A program made the position numbers and the translations under genes. The notes beneath the pieces are model-generated. The model did not search any database. It was not told the origin of the DNA and was given only the letters and a program-made list of their open reading frames with translations. DNA of 64,000 nt from assembly GCA_963765555.1 (NCBI GenBank), contig CAVXWX010000003.1:434001-498000 (forward strand), given 5' to 3'. Source of the stretch: JL08 sp963765555 (GTDB lineage Bacteria; Pseudomonadota; Alphaproteobacteria; Rhodobacterales; Rhodobacteraceae). Positions 25,952 through 34,226 of this stretch are shown piece by piece (the stretch's first letter is position 1; every line of letters begins with the position of its first letter).

Positions 25952-27201
25952 TCCTGTTGCGCCTGTCCCTGCGCAGTTTGTTTGCGCGCCGTTTGACCGT
26001 GGGCCTGACGATTTTCGCGGTTGCCTTGTCAGTTGCGCTTTATCTTGGGGTCGAAAAGGTGCGGACAGGGGCCAAGGCCAGTTTCGGCGATACGATTTCG
26101 GATACCGATCTGATTGTCGGGGCGCGGTCCGGTTCGGTGCAGCTTTTGCTGTATTCGGTGTTTCGCATTGGCAACGCCACCAACAACGTGTCCTGGGAAA
26201 GCTATCAGGATATCGCCGCGCGCCCCGAAGTGGACTGGATCGTGCCCATTTCGCTAGGAGATTCGCATCGCCAGTTTCGCGTTATGGGCACAACGGCCGA
26301 GTATTTTCTGCGCTATAAATATCGAGGTGGCAGGGCGCTTGAGTTTGCCCAAGGGCGCGCGTTCGACGATCTTTTCGATGCGGTGATCGGGGCCGATGTT
26401 GCGGTAACGCTGGGGTATTCCACGGGCGATCCGCTTGTCGTGGCGCATGGCCTTGCGTCTTTTTCCAATCACGAAAACCAGCCGTTTCGGGTTGCGGGCA
26501 TTCTGGCCAAAACCGGCACGCCGGTGGATCGCACGGTGATTGTCAGCCTTGAAGCGATCGAGGCAATTCATGTCGACTGGCAGGGGGGCGCGCAAATTCC
26601 CGGTCAGGTGACAACGCCGGATGAAATCAGGCAGATGGATCTGAAACCGGCCGCCATCACCGCCGCCATGATCGGGGTGAAATCGCGGCTTCAGGTCTTT
26701 GCCCTGCAACGCAGTATCAACCAATACCCCGAAGAACCACTTTTGGCTGTCCTGCCCGGTGTGGCGCTGCAGGAACTTTGGGGCATTGTCGGCATCGCCG
26801 AAACCGCGTTGATCGCCGTTTCCGCCATGGTTGTGGCCACGGCGCTTTTGGGCATGGCGGCGATGATTTTTTCGGGCCTGAACGAACGACGCCGCGAAAT
26901 GGCGATCCTGCGCGCGGTGGGCGCGCGCCCGTTGACCATCATGGGCCTGTTGATGCTTGAGGCCGTGCTCATGGCTACGATTGCAGCCCTGCTCGGAATT
27001 GCGCTTCTTTACACGGGTTTGTGGGCGCTGCGCCCTTACGTCGATGCCGCTTTCGGGTTATACTTGCCGATAGAACCACTCTCATTAAGGGAAGGGTTTG
27101 TGGTGGCTGCGGTTATACTGGCCGCAGCCGGAACAAGCCTTTTTCCGGCGTTCAGGGCATATCGCCTTTCCTTGAGCGATGGCATGACCGTCAGGAACTG
27201 A
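25948..27201 (+). CDS. FtsX-type (MacB/LolC-like) ABC permease
   Basis: 417 residues with one N-terminal membrane segment (LTVGLTIFAVALSVALYLGV), a periplasmic MacB-like core domain of about 230 residues, and three C-terminal segments starting near residue 283 (GIAETALIAVSAMVVATALL, then a cytoplasmic NERRREMAILRAVGARPLTI loop). The ERRREMAILRAVGA coupling helix is typical of FtsX permeases. With the ATPase it should pull on periplasmic partners, here probably DUF2796 and DUF3299 proteins. The link to zinc rests on operon context. Confidence 0.88.
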   Translation: MILLRLSLRSLFARRLTVGLTIFAVALSVALYLGVEKVRTGAKASFGDTISDTDLIVGARSGSVQLLLYSVFRIGNATNNVSWESYQDIAARPEVDWIVPISLGDSHRQFRVMGTTAEYFLRYKYRGGRALEFAQGRAFDDLFDAVIGADVAVTLGYSTGDPLVVAHGLASFSNHENQPFRVAGILAKTGTPVDRTVIVSLEAIEAIHVDWQGGAQIPGQVTTPDEIRQMDLKPAAITAAMIGVKSRLQVFALQRSINQYPEEPLLAVLPGVALQELWGIVGIAETALIAVSAMVVATALLGMAAMIFSGLNERRREMAILRAVGARPLTIMGLLMLEAVLMATIAALLGIALLYTGLWALRPYVDAAFGLYLPIEPLSLREGFVVAAVILAAAGTSLFPAFRAYRLSLSDGMTVRN

Positions 27202-27223
27202 CTGCAACAGGAGGCAGGCACAG

Positions 27224-27736
27224 ATGCAGATGACACGTCGCACAGCGTTGCTTGGGCTGGCCGGTGCGCCCATGGGTATATCGCTGTCACCGGTCTGGGC
27301 GGCCGCGCCGCGCGAGATCACGTGGGAAGATCTTATTCCGGCAGGGGTGCCGTATTCAGAGATTATCGGCGAAGGCAGCTATGATGAGGCCAACGATACA
27401 TGGCTGCCGGATTTCGATGGCAACGCCTACAAGTTTGTGGATGCGCTGGATGGCGCGCGCATCAGGATGCCGGGGTATATGCTGGCGCTGGAAACCGGCG
27501 GCATGGGCGTGACGCAGTTCATCCTGACGCCCTATGTCGGTGCATGTATCCATGTGCCGCCGCCACCGCCAAACCAGCTTGTATTTGTCACGTCGGTGCG
27601 GCCATGGCGCAGCGAAGGCATGTTCGAGGCGGTTTGGGTGACGGGCACCATCAAGGTGAACCACATCAGCACCAATCTGGCGGAAATCGGGTATGATATG
27701 GTCGCGGACGAGATCGAGCCATACGTTTGGGAGTGA
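27224..27736 (+). CDS. DUF3299 protein, first of a tandem pair
   Basis: 170 residues. Twin-arginine signal sequence (MTRRTALLGLAGAPMG) ending near residue 27, then ITWEDLIPAGVPYSEIIG. The conserved core is MPGYMLALETGGMGVTQFIL and YVGACIHVPPPPPNQLVFV. The Cys-x-His followed by a proline run looks like a metal or heme site. GGAGG lies nine bases before the start. Members occur with Zur-regulated ABC systems; their biochemical role is not known to me. Confidence 0.82.
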   Translation: MQMTRRTALLGLAGAPMGISLSPVWAAAPREITWEDLIPAGVPYSEIIGEGSYDEANDTWLPDFDGNAYKFVDALDGARIRMPGYMLALETGGMGVTQFILTPYVGACIHVPPPPPNQLVFVTSVRPWRSEGMFEAVWVTGTIKVNHISTNLAEIGYDMVADEIEPYVWE

Positions 27737-27746
27737 GAAGACCAGT

Positions 27747-28265
27747 ATGTTCAGCATGTTGAACAGACGGGCGTTCCTGCGCCTGACCGCGATCATCCCT
27801 ATGATGCCCGCCCTATCCATGGCCGCCGAAGAGGTTATCGAGCTCAACTGGAGCGATATGGTCCCGCCGGGCGGTGAAACGGTCACGCAGCGGCTTCAGG
27901 GCCTTGGGATCATCCCGCATGATGAAATGTCGACGCTGCGCGCGGAACAGCCGCCGTCTTCAGGCGTAAGAACCGATTTTAACGGAAAAATCGTGCGCAT
28001 TCCGGGGTATATGGTGCCGCTTGAAACCTCCGGCAGCGGAGTCACGGCATTCATTCTGGTGCCCTATGTCGGGGCCTGCATCCATGTGCCACCGCCACCG
28101 GCCAACCAGATGGTGTTTGTCACCACGGAAAAACCCTATGAAAGTTCCGGTTTGTTCGAGGCCGTCAATGTTACCGGAATGTTTGGAACGGCATCGGTCA
28201 GCACACAGCTTGCCGATATCGGCTACGCACTTTCGGCTGATGTGATCGAACCTTTTTACCCGTGA
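27747..28265 (+). CDS. DUF3299 protein, second of a tandem pair
   Basis: 172 residues, a paralogue of the preceding gene. Twin-arginine signal (MLNRRAFLRLTAIIPMMPAL), then IELNWSDMVPPGG, IPGYMVPLETSGSGVTAFIL and YVGACIHVPPPPANQMVFV. The Cys-x-His-proline motif is intact in both copies. The insert between the signal region and the core is longer and differs. It ends the zinc operon; the next 192 bases hold no gene. The palindrome AACACGCGTGTT lies just after the stop. Confidence 0.82.
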   Translation: MFSMLNRRAFLRLTAIIPMMPALSMAAEEVIELNWSDMVPPGGETVTQRLQGLGIIPHDEMSTLRAEQPPSSGVRTDFNGKIVRIPGYMVPLETSGSGVTAFILVPYVGACIHVPPPPANQMVFVTTEKPYESSGLFEAVNVTGMFGTASVSTQLADIGYALSADVIEPFYP

Positions 28266-28457
28266 ACACGCGTGTTTCATGCGGAATTGCCCATCCCCGA
28301 ATTGGGAACGGGTTCGCATCATGTATCGATAGCGGGCACCCGATTACAGCCGTTCATGTGTCGATACCCACGGCAGGGTGGCAGAAAAAATGCCACCTGC
28401 GTATGGTGTACGATGCAGGTTTGTTATAGGCGACGCCCGACCAAGGGAGACCACTGA

Positions 28458-29468
28458 ATGCCATCAAACGCAGCCACGAGGGCCGCGCGTTTATCCGTAG
28501 CACCCATGATGGATTGGACCGACCGCCATTGCCGGTATCTGCACCGGTTAATGACGCGTCAGGCGTTGCTGTATACCGAAATGGTGACGGCCCCCGCACT
28601 GGTGCGCGGCGGGGCGCTGCATTTGCTCGAGCATGATCCAAGCGAACATCCCGTTGCGCTACAACTCGGCGGGTCCGATCCGGCCGAACTGGCACAGGCG
28701 GCGCGGCTTGGCGAACAGGCCGGATATCACGAGGTTAACCTGAATATCGGCTGCCCGTCGGATCGGGTGCAATCGGGGTGTTTCGGCGCGGTTCTGATGG
28801 AACGGCCCGCGCTGGTCGCCGATTGCGTCAAGGCGATGCGCGATGCCGTCAGCGTCGAGGTGACGGTGAAATGCCGCATCGGTGTGGATGATCAGAACCC
28901 CGAAACGGTCCTGCCCGATTTTCTGGCGCGGGTCAGTGCGGCGGGGTGCAATCGCTTTGCCATCCACGCCCGCAAGGCATGGTTGCAGGGGCTAAGCCCC
29001 AAGGAAAACCGCGATATCCCGCCGCTGGATTACGATCTGGTGCAGCGGATGAAGGGGCTGTTTCCCGCGCTGCATCTTTCGGTCAACGGCGGCATAACCA
29101 CGCTGGATCAGGCACAGGCGTTTCTGGATGCGGGGCTGGATGGCGTGATGATCGGGCGCGCGGCCTACCATGATCCGTCCTCGGTTCTGTGTGCGGCGGA
29201 CCGGCGGATATTCGGCACCGGCGTTGATAGCGATCCGGTCACCGTGGTGCATGACATGCTGCCCTATATCGAAACGCATTTGCACGCGGGCGGGCGTTTG
29301 AACCAGATCACGCGCCACATGCTGGGCCTGTTCACCGGCAAACCGGGCGCGCGCGCATGGCGGCGCACCCTGTCCGAAGGCGCGCATAAAGACGGGGCAG
29401 GCCCCGAACTGGTGTTGCGCGCGCTGGATCATATCACCGCACTGGCCCCTGTGCCCGCGCCGGTGTAA
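28458..29468 (+). CDS. dusA: tRNA-dihydrouridine synthase DusA
   Basis: 336 residues, FMN-dependent reduction of uridine in the tRNA D-loop (DusA sites 20/20a). TIM-barrel signature LSVAPMMDWTDRHCRYLHRL, catalytic Cys in NIGCPSDRVQSGCFGAVLM, then VTVKCRIGVDD and FAIHARKAWLQGLSPKENR, which is DusA-specific. Start ATG 28458 follows AAGGGAG. A hairpin at 28373-28400 lies in its leader. Confidence 0.95.
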   Translation: MPSNAATRAARLSVAPMMDWTDRHCRYLHRLMTRQALLYTEMVTAPALVRGGALHLLEHDPSEHPVALQLGGSDPAELAQAARLGEQAGYHEVNLNIGCPSDRVQSGCFGAVLMERPALVADCVKAMRDAVSVEVTVKCRIGVDDQNPETVLPDFLARVSAAGCNRFAIHARKAWLQGLSPKENRDIPPLDYDLVQRMKGLFPALHLSVNGGITTLDQAQAFLDAGLDGVMIGRAAYHDPSSVLCAADRRIFGTGVDSDPVTVVHDMLPYIETHLHAGGRLNQITRHMLGLFTGKPGARAWRRTLSEGAHKDGAGPELVLRALDHITALAPVPAPV

Positions 29469-29500
29469 GCACGGCGCGAACCACCCAAAGGACACCCGCC

Positions 29501-30325
29501 ATGCACGATCCCGCCCTTCTGATGCAGATGTTCGCGCTGTTGCTGGTGATCGGCGCATTTGCAGGCGTGCTCGCCGGGCTGTTGGGCGTCGGGGGCGGCA
29601 TCGTTCTGGTGCCTGCGTTTTTCTATGCCTTCCAGACGCTGGGCTATGACGGTCCGCAACTGATGCAGGTGTGCCTTGCCACGTCACTGGCGACGATCAT
29701 CGTGACCTCGGTGCGCTCGGTTCTCAGCCACAACAAAAAGGGCGCAGTGGATTGGGATATTCTGCGCACCTGGGCACCGGGTATTGCAGTGGGTGCAATC
29801 CTTGGCGTGCTGGTTGCCGCAGCGTTGCGGTCCTCGACCTTACAGGGGCTGTTCGGGGTTCTGGGCATTGTTATCGGCCTTTATATGGGCTTCGGGCGCA
29901 GCGAATGGCGGCTGGGGCAGGCGATGCCGACGGGCATACGGCGTGCGCTTTATTCGCCGGTCATGGGGTTCATGTCGGTGCTGATGGGCATTGGCGGCGG
30001 CAGTTTCGGCGTTCCGTTGATGAGCCTTTATAACGTGCCGATCCATCGCGCCGTTGCGACTGCCGCAGGCTTTGGCGTGCTGATCGCGGTGCCGTCTGTG
30101 ATCGGATTTCTGATGCTGGATATCGCGCCGGAAACGCGCCCGCCTTATACGATCGGGGCAGTCAATCTGGTGGCGTTTGCCATTGTCGTGGCGATGACGC
30201 TGATGACCGCACCCTTGGGCGTGAAACTGGCCCATGCGATGGACCCGAAACCGCTCAAACGCGTGTTTGCGGTGTTCCTGACGCTGGTGGCGCTGAACAT
30301 GCTGCGCAAGGCGGTCGGGTGGTAA
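29501..30325 (+). CDS. TauE/SafE family sulfite exporter-like membrane protein
   Basis: 274 residues with about eight membrane segments in two halves, each opening with the family Gly-rich element: VLAGLLGVGGGIVLVPAFFY and VLMGIGGGSFGVPLMSLYNV. The family moves sulfite, sulfoacetate and other anions outward. AAAGGA precedes the start. Its last seven bases overlap the following dioxygenase gene, suggesting shared expression. Confidence 0.9.
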   Translation: MHDPALLMQMFALLLVIGAFAGVLAGLLGVGGGIVLVPAFFYAFQTLGYDGPQLMQVCLATSLATIIVTSVRSVLSHNKKGAVDWDILRTWAPGIAVGAILGVLVAAALRSSTLQGLFGVLGIVIGLYMGFGRSEWRLGQAMPTGIRRALYSPVMGFMSVLMGIGGGSFGVPLMSLYNVPIHRAVATAAGFGVLIAVPSVIGFLMLDIAPETRPPYTIGAVNLVAFAIVVAMTLMTAPLGVKLAHAMDPKPLKRVFAVFLTLVALNMLRKAVGW

Positions 30326-31107
30326 CGGCGTTCGCACAAAACGGCTGGGCGCGGTTCGCATTTGATCCGCATGTGGCGCATTGGGCGCAACATGCTTTGG
30401 GTGCCGCACGTCGCGCGGTGGTAGACCCCGAACTGGCCCACTGGCACCAATGTCAGGGCACATGGTTTGTCGGTGTCGATGCGCTGGACAATGACGCGGC
30501 GGGGGGCATTGACGGGTCCGGCCCGCTGACCGGCGCGGCGGTTGAGTTCATTGCGGATCATATCGGATCGGTGCCGCCGCTGCACCGCGCACAATTATCC
30601 GTCATGTATTCGGGCTATCCCAAACCCCGCGCGGGCGAAGGCGATGCCGCGTTCCGTTACCGGCTGAACCGCGATGCGGCGCATGTGGACGGGCTGATCG
30701 CTGTCGGGCCGGACAAACAGCGCAAGGTGCAGGAACCGCACCAGTTCATTCTGGGCCTGCCGCTGAACGACGCACCTGCCGATGCCGCGCCTCTGGTCGT
30801 GTGGGAAGGCAGCCATATCATCCTGCGCGATACGTTTCGCGCCGCGCTGGCCGGGTATCCGCCTGATCAGTTGCACGACGTGGATATCACCGCCATCTAT
30901 CAGGCCGCCCGCCGCACCGTGTTTGACACCTGCAAGCGCCTTGCCTTGCCCGCCAAACCGGGCGAGGCGATTGTTCTGCACCGGCATATCCTGCACGGCG
31001 TCGCGCCCTGGGCCGACACAGTCAGCGCCCGGCCCGAAGGCCGTATGATCGCCTATTTCCGCCCCCAAATGGCGGGCGGCGTGGCGGCATGGTTGGCCAT
31101 GGACTAG
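30319..31107 (+). CDS. phytanoyl-CoA dioxygenase (PhyH)-like protein
   Basis: 262 residues, GTG start inside the end of the TauE/SafE gene. Fe(II)/2-oxoglutarate dioxygenase facial triad candidates: His and Asp in RDAAHVDGLI, distal His in VLHRHILHGVAPW, and the 2-oxoglutarate Arg in EGRMIAYFRPQ. The substrate is unknown. Coupling to a sulfite-type exporter suggests oxygenation of a sulfonate or sulfonium compound, but that is inference. Confidence 0.72.
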   Translation: MVTAFAQNGWARFAFDPHVAHWAQHALGAARRAVVDPELAHWHQCQGTWFVGVDALDNDAAGGIDGSGPLTGAAVEFIADHIGSVPPLHRAQLSVMYSGYPKPRAGEGDAAFRYRLNRDAAHVDGLIAVGPDKQRKVQEPHQFILGLPLNDAPADAAPLVVWEGSHIILRDTFRAALAGYPPDQLHDVDITAIYQAARRTVFDTCKRLALPAKPGEAIVLHRHILHGVAPWADTVSARPEGRMIAYFRPQMAGGVAAWLAMD

Positions 31108-31226
31108 CAGCGCGCGGTGGTGGCGTTTGAAAAAGTTATTCAAGGGCGCTCCGATTTGGTATTCATCGTCTGAAACCGGCGACCCAAAAATCGGCTAATC
31201 CACAGTTTTCACGTCAGGAGGGCACC

Positions 31227-32267
31227 ATGAAAGCCGTCGTGTACGAGGCCTTTTCCAGACCGCCCGAACTTACCACCTTACCCGACCCCGATCCTGTCGC
31301 GGATGGTGTCGTTGTTCAGGTCAGAGCAACCGGCGTGTGCCGCAGCGACTGGCACGGATGGGTCGGGCATGACGGGGATATTACTTTGCCCCATGTCCCG
31401 GGCCACGAACTGGCCGGTGAGGTGGTGGCGGTGGGGCGCGATGTGCGCAACTGGGCCGTCGGTGATCGTGTGACCGTTCCCTTCGTGGGCGGGTGTGGCG
31501 TCTGCCCGCAATGCGCGGCCGGTCAGCATCAGGTCTGCGACAGCCAGTTCCAGCCCGGGTTTACCCATTGGGGATCATTCGCGGAATTTGTGTCGATTCA
31601 CCATGCCGACACCAACCTTGTCGCTCTGCCGCAGACTATGGAATTTGCAACAGCGGCCAGCCTTGGTTGCCGGTTCGCAACCTCGTTCCGTGCTGTCGTG
31701 GATCAGGGCAAAACCGCGCCCGGACAATGGGTTGCGGTTCATGGTTGCGGTGGTGTCGGGCTGTCGGCTGTCATGATTGCAAAGGCGTGTGGTGCCAATG
31801 TGGTGGCGGTCGATATCTCTGATCAGGCGCTTGCACTGGCGCGCGATATGGGCGCGGTCGCCACCGTCAATGCCAACGCGGTAGCCAATGTCGCCGAAGC
31901 CGTGAAGGATCTGACCGGCGGGGGCGCGCATGTGTCAATTGATGCGCTCGGGCATCCGGCAACCTGTTTCAATTCCATCAGCAACCTGCGCAAGCAGGGC
32001 AAACATGTGCAGGTGGGGTTGATGATGGCCGACCAAAGCACACCGCCCGTCCCGATGGACAAAGTGATCGCGCACGAGCTTGAGATTCTGGGCAGCCACG
32101 GGATGCAGGCGCACCGCTACGGCGCGATGATGACGATGATCCAGTCAGGTGCCTTGCGCCCCGATCAACTGGTCGGGCGAAAAATCAATCTGGGTCAGTC
32201 GATTGATGCACTGATGAACATGGACAGGTTCGAAGGGGCAGGGGTGACGGTGATCACCGAATTCTGA
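31227..32267 (+). CDS. zinc-dependent alcohol dehydrogenase
   Basis: 346-residue zinc MDR enzyme. Catalytic zinc ligands Cys38 (TGVCRSDWHGW) and His60-Glu61 (PGHELAGEV). Structural zinc Cys90/93/96/104 (CGVCPQCAAGQHQVC). Cofactor loop VHGCGGVGLSAVMIAKACGA, followed by an Asp (VAVDISD) that favours NAD. Start ATG 31227 has CAGGAGG upstream. It stands alone between a dioxygenase and an LprI-like gene; the alcohol is unknown. Confidence 0.92.
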   Translation: MKAVVYEAFSRPPELTTLPDPDPVADGVVVQVRATGVCRSDWHGWVGHDGDITLPHVPGHELAGEVVAVGRDVRNWAVGDRVTVPFVGGCGVCPQCAAGQHQVCDSQFQPGFTHWGSFAEFVSIHHADTNLVALPQTMEFATAASLGCRFATSFRAVVDQGKTAPGQWVAVHGCGGVGLSAVMIAKACGANVVAVDISDQALALARDMGAVATVNANAVANVAEAVKDLTGGGAHVSIDALGHPATCFNSISNLRKQGKHVQVGLMMADQSTPPVPMDKVIAHELEILGSHGMQAHRYGAMMTMIQSGALRPDQLVGRKINLGQSIDALMNMDRFEGAGVTVITEF

Positions 32268-32392
32268 CGTGCCAACCACGCCGGTCCGTCCTGCCGGTCA
32301 CGAAATCGGCGGCCGTGCGAAAGCGAAATGTCTTTGAAACCGAAGGCCCGATCGTGCAAGCTGATGGCTCAATTGAAGCCAAGGATATGTCG

Positions 32393-32788
32393 ATGCGCCG
32401 CTTTTACTGGACGATCTTGCCCTTGCTGGGTGTACTTGCAACACAGGCCCCTGCTGATCCGACGCTGGAATGCAGCACGGATGCCGGCAGTCAGGTTGAA
32501 ATAGGCAACTGCGTGGCACAAATGGAAGAAGCGGTCGATGGCGCGCTCGTTTCCGCGCTTGGCTTTGCGATGACAGCCGCCAAGGAACTGGATCAGATTA
32601 CGGAAAGGGACGTCGCCGTGCCTGCGCTGGAACAGGCCCAATCGGGATGGGAAACCTATCGCGACACGCATTGTGATTTCGTCGGCGCGACATACGGGGG
32701 CGGGTCCGGTACCGGGATTGCAATCCAGTCCTGTCGCGTTGAACTTGGTCGCGCACGGATCGCCGAACTGTTGCGTTACGCAGGCTGA
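32393..32788 (+). CDS. LprI/DUF1311-like exported protein
   Basis: 131 residues. Signal peptide at about 1-21 (MRRFYWTILPLLGVLATQAP), then LECSTDAGSQVEIGNCVAQM and a C-terminal ALEQAQSGWETYRDTHCDF, the layout of lysozyme inhibitor LprI-like domains with paired Cys. ATG 32393 was preferred over ATG 32387 because AAGGA is seven bases before it. This is the second LprI-type protein in the window; it lacks the MliC half of the one at 17148. Confidence 0.75.
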   Translation: MRRFYWTILPLLGVLATQAPADPTLECSTDAGSQVEIGNCVAQMEEAVDGALVSALGFAMTAAKELDQITERDVAVPALEQAQSGWETYRDTHCDFVGATYGGGSGTGIAIQSCRVELGRARIAELLRYAG

Positions 32789-32887
32789 CAACAAGGGGCG
32801 ACATCGGGAAGGCGCGTGCCTTGGCACATCTGTAACCTGTGTGACCGCGTTGTGAATATCGTCACCAGAAACCGAAAAGGACAGACC

Positions 32888-33616
32888 ATGATCGAACATC
32901 TTGCCACCCGGTCGCCCGACCAGATCGAATTCCGGTTTTCGGGTGATGTGAAACAATCGGATTATGAAACGACCCTGATCCCCGCGGTCGAAACCGCGTT
33001 GGAGACACAGGACACGATCCGCATTCTGGTGATATTTGACGAAAGTTTTTCCGGTTTCGATCTGGGGGCGGCATGGTCGGACACCAAAATGGGCCTGTCG
33101 CACTGGCGCGGCTTCGATCGGGTGGCGGTGGCGACCGACCTGGGATGGCTTAAAATCGCGATGCAGGGCTTTGCGCCGCTTGCGCCGTGTCCGGTACGCA
33201 GTTTCCCGCTGGATCAGGCCGATGATGCGCGCCGCTGGCTGCGCGAATCCCTTGGCGCGGTGCATATCACCGATCTGGGTGGACCGGCGATACAGGTGCA
33301 ATTGCTGGGCCAGCTTGATCCCGACGCGATCAGGGCCGCAGAGGGCGAGCTGGACCGCCATATTTCAGAGCGCGGTGGTTTCCGCCTGTTGCTGGACCTG
33401 CGCGAATTTGACGGCTGGCAAGGGGTGTCCGCGCTTGGCGCGCATTTCCATCTGGTGCGCACCCATGCGGGTGACGCCGACAGGATCGCGGTGGTGGGCG
33501 ACAAGACATGGCAGAACATGGCGCAACGCATGGCCGGGCGTATCCTTGATGTTCCGACACAGTTCTTTGAACCGGCCCGGATCGACGCCGCCAAGGTCTG
33601 GCTGGCACAGGACTAG
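32888..33616 (+). CDS. tandem SpoIIAA-like (STAS-fold) domain protein
   Basis: 242-residue cytoplasmic protein made of two SpoIIAA-like domains. The first spans about 1-115 (FRFSGDVKQSDYETTLIPAV, RGFDRVAVATDLGWLKIAMQ, CPVRSFPLDQADDARRWL); the second about 122-242 (IQVQLLGQLDPDAIRAAEGE, DRIAVVGDKTWQNMAQRMAG, PARIDAAKVWL). Single-domain members are common; the in-frame doubling is less so. Function of the family is unknown. Its 3' end has a degenerate copy about 1.1 kb downstream. Confidence 0.8.
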   Translation: MIEHLATRSPDQIEFRFSGDVKQSDYETTLIPAVETALETQDTIRILVIFDESFSGFDLGAAWSDTKMGLSHWRGFDRVAVATDLGWLKIAMQGFAPLAPCPVRSFPLDQADDARRWLRESLGAVHITDLGGPAIQVQLLGQLDPDAIRAAEGELDRHISERGGFRLLLDLREFDGWQGVSALGAHFHLVRTHAGDADRIAVVGDKTWQNMAQRMAGRILDVPTQFFEPARIDAAKVWLAQD

Positions 33617-34138
33617 CAGGGGCGGCGCGCTGCAGGCTAAGAAACGGCAACTTTCGTCAGGGGCCACCTTATCGCAGGCTGCAAAACGCCTGAACGAAGC
33701 CTTCCATACTACGCGCGGTGCCATCGTGCGCAGGCGGACAGCACGGATCGCTTGAAACGCCAGCAATCCCACAGGCCCCAGCAGAAAGACAAGCGGCAGG
33801 CACGGCGCGACGAGCCAGAAGCTCACGCCTTCAGAACGGGCCGTGCGGCAAACCCAAGCCCCGATGAACAAATCGAAGGCCAGAAAATGGACCCACCCCG
33901 CAAGTGCGGCCTGTTCATGGGAAAACAGGTTCATCACGTCCGCCAGTGTGGCAAAGCCGCCACCGCCATCGGCGGACGGGACGACCACCAGCATGACATA
34001 GCCCAGAGACAGGACAACGGGCAGGAACGTCCCTGCGATCCGATTAGACCATTTTGGAATGACCGGCGACACTAGAAGCAAGAGCCACCCCGCCATGGCG
34101 ACGATACCGGCAATCGAGAACAGAAGTTCGAAATTCAT
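33365..34138 (-). CDS. ABA4-like (DUF4281) membrane protein with doubtful C-terminal tail
   Basis: The first 135 residues form four membrane segments of the ABA4-like family (MNFELLFSIAGIVAMAGWLL, then IAGTFLPVVLSLGYVMLVVV, then LAGWVHFLAFDLFIGAWVC, then LPLVFLLGPVGLLAFQAIRA). The family is named after a plant neoxanthin-synthesis protein; bacterial function is unknown. The open frame continues to 33365, antisense to the last 252 bases of the SpoIIAA-like gene, and that tail has no family resemblance. The true end is probably near 33.7 kb or a frame error hides the stop. It is divergent from marR with a palindromic operator between. Confidence 0.65.
   Translation of the reverse strand: MNFELLFSIAGIVAMAGWLLLLVSPVIPKWSNRIAGTFLPVVLSLGYVMLVVVPSADGGGGFATLADVMNLFSHEQAALAGWVHFLAFDLFIGAWVCRTARSEGVSFWLVAPCLPLVFLLGPVGLLAFQAIRAVRLRTMAPRVVWKASFRRFAACDKVAPDESCRFLACSAPPLLVLCQPDLGGVDPGRFKELCRNIKDTPGHALRHVLPCLVAHHRDPVGVTRMGAHQMEMRAKRGHPLPAVKFAQVQQQAETTAL
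33568..33645 (+). repeat. direct repeat, left copy (3' end of the SpoIIAA-like gene)
   Basis: Starts with 23 bases (33568-33590) identical to 34671-34693. Then come 11 of 15 matches, a 17-base segment absent on the right, a shared GCGGCGCGCTGC block (33622-33633), and a looser match up to the shared CGG near 33645. It spans the end and stop codon of the SpoIIAA-like gene. Confidence 0.75.
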
Positions 34139-34189
34139 GGTGGGGTTTCCCTTGTATCAGTGTTTGGTTCGGCCTATATGTTGCAATAA

Positions 34190-34205
34190 GCTTGCATAAG
34201 CAAGC
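34190..34205. promoter_or_regulatory. candidate MarR operator
   Basis: Perfect dyad GCTTGC-ATAA-GCAAGC in the 88-base divergent region between the ABA4-like gene and marR. Flanking TTGCAA (34181) and GCAAAA extend the pattern. Position and symmetry fit a MarR-family site controlling both genes. Confidence 0.55.
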
Positions 34206-34226
34206 AAAACGTAACGGATTTTGCAA

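Noticed and set aside
28373..28400. Strong hairpin GCAG(G)GTGGCA / TGCCACCTGC upstream of dusA
   Set aside because: No U-tract follows on the plus strand, so it is not supported as a terminator; possible leader structure only.
31108..31226. Search for a tRNA, small RNA or riboswitch in this and other gaps
   Set aside because: No cloverleaf, no TTCGANNCC-type T-arm in context and no familiar riboswitch core was seen in any gap.
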